DNA of 64,000 nt from Setaria digitata (taxonomy: Eukaryota > Nematoda > Chromadorea > Rhabditida > Setariidae), in NCBI GenBank assembly GCA_003640385.1, contig RCAB01000035.1:209256-273255 (forward strand), given 5' to 3'. The translations under genes and the position numbers were made by a program. Below are positions 63,601 through 64,000 of the stretch, piece after piece (positions within the stretch are counted from its first letter, which is position 1; each line of letters begins with the position of its first letter). The notes under the pieces were generated by a model. It was given only the letters and a program-made list of their open reading frames with translations. It was not told the origin of the DNA and did no database searches.

Positions 63601-64000
63601 AAGAGTTATCATCCCAGCGTATTAGTTTTTTTCATTCATAGAAGCTTGGCGTTCTAGTAGGCACTTTACTGCTACTTTATTTAAAATATAGTTGAAGAAG
63701 TAGCAAAAGAAATGTGGAAATTATTTTTGGTGCAACTGAACACAGTTACGCTCACTATTTACTTCTGTTTGCAGGTCACCTTTACCATTTGCCCTTTTTG
63801 AGTTAATGAAAGATGTACCAAATTGTTCATTCGCATCAAATCCATGTCGTATACAATATACCAATCAGGAAATAGTCATCATGCGGCAAGATTTGATTGA
63901 AAAAATGTGCAGAAATAGTATCCATATGCCGTCTTCCACTGCCGACATTCCAGAACATGTGAAATATTTTTCTTCCATTTATTTTTATTAAAAAAAAAAA
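60692..64000 (+). CDS. POLE2: DNA polymerase epsilon subunit 2 (truncated at window end)
   Basis: The B subunit of the leading-strand polymerase epsilon, needed for holoenzyme assembly at origins. Exons: 60692-60771, 60912-61012, 61267-61342, 61680-61839, 62049-62196, 62414-62706, 63053-63173, 63411-63525, 63775-63958 or beyond; phases close throughout. The N-terminal helical domain is in exons 1-3 (NVEELRKQVRKAF, GPVLSFDEFK). The central OB-fold region has VYEIEDLTGAMEVDLSEATF and FADGCIIMLEGRC. The inactive calcineurin-like phosphoesterase domain has IIMSDVWLDD, FVICGNFCSQ, HFIFIPGPDDPSLNSILPR, SNPCRIQYTNQEIVIMRQDL and MCRNSIHMPSS. About 120-150 C-terminal residues are missing past the right edge. 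A GTGAAA donor at 63959 is likely, since family proteins continue after IPEH. A partial copy of the exon 5 donor lies 32 bp downstream of it. Confidence 0.95.

Noticed and set aside
1..64000. Search for viral, transposase, reverse transcriptase or CRISPR elements
   Set aside because: No transposase or polymerase motifs, long terminal repeats or spaced direct repeats of CRISPR type were seen by eye; diverged remnants could be missed without a repeat library.

Overview
The window is nuclear DNA of a nematode, most likely a spirurid (filarial-type) roundworm. It is AT-rich, genes are split into many 60-300 bp exons by introns of 100-1800 bp, several start codons sit a few bases downstream of a free TTTCAG-type acceptor (the layout of spliced-leader trans-splicing), and every recognisable protein has a clear animal counterpart. 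The species is inferred, not shown. No rRNA gene, CRISPR array, operon of bacterial type or intact transposon was seen.

Layout. 1-4.4 kb: minus-strand gene for a secreted SMOC-like matrix protein (Kazal, one thyroglobulin type-1 domain, EF-hand pair, poly-Gln tail). 4.4-20 kb: gene-poor, with a 23/69-bp minisatellite, other degenerate tandem repeats, (TA)n tracts and a patchwork duplication; a few exon-like stretches could not be identified. 20.0-26.7 kb: plus-strand neuropeptide GPCR of the DMSR/myosuppressin-receptor type, with repeat-filled introns. 29.2-39 kb: three minus-strand genes in a row, mitochondrial D-lactate dehydrogenase (LDHD), a PIH1-domain protein (PIH1D1-like) and a Yip1-domain Golgi protein (YIPF5-like). 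39.5-51.1 kb: plus-strand Listerin (LTN1), divergent from YIPF5 across a GC-richer 750 bp region. 52.1-52.8 kb: 6-pyruvoyl-tetrahydropterin synthase. 54.5-57.0 kb: secreted pepsin-type aspartic protease. 58.7-59.9 kb: U1 snRNP protein C. 60.7 kb to the right edge: DNA polymerase epsilon subunit 2, cut by the window end.

The genes do not form one pathway. They are housekeeping functions (ribosome quality control, splicing, replication, ER-Golgi traffic, chaperone adaptor, lactate and pterin metabolism) plus three genes for signalling, matrix and proteolysis. Exon models were built by hand from splice signals, reading phase and remembered family conservation. They close in phase for nine genes; LTN1 has unresolved junctions. 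The most notable points are the loss of the glycine-rich FAD loop in LDHD, homology-supported GC-AG introns in the U1-C and SMOC genes, a duplicated 5' splice site in POLE2, and an insertion at 18.2 kb stitched from two nearby sequences. I found no evidence for a wholly new biological system.
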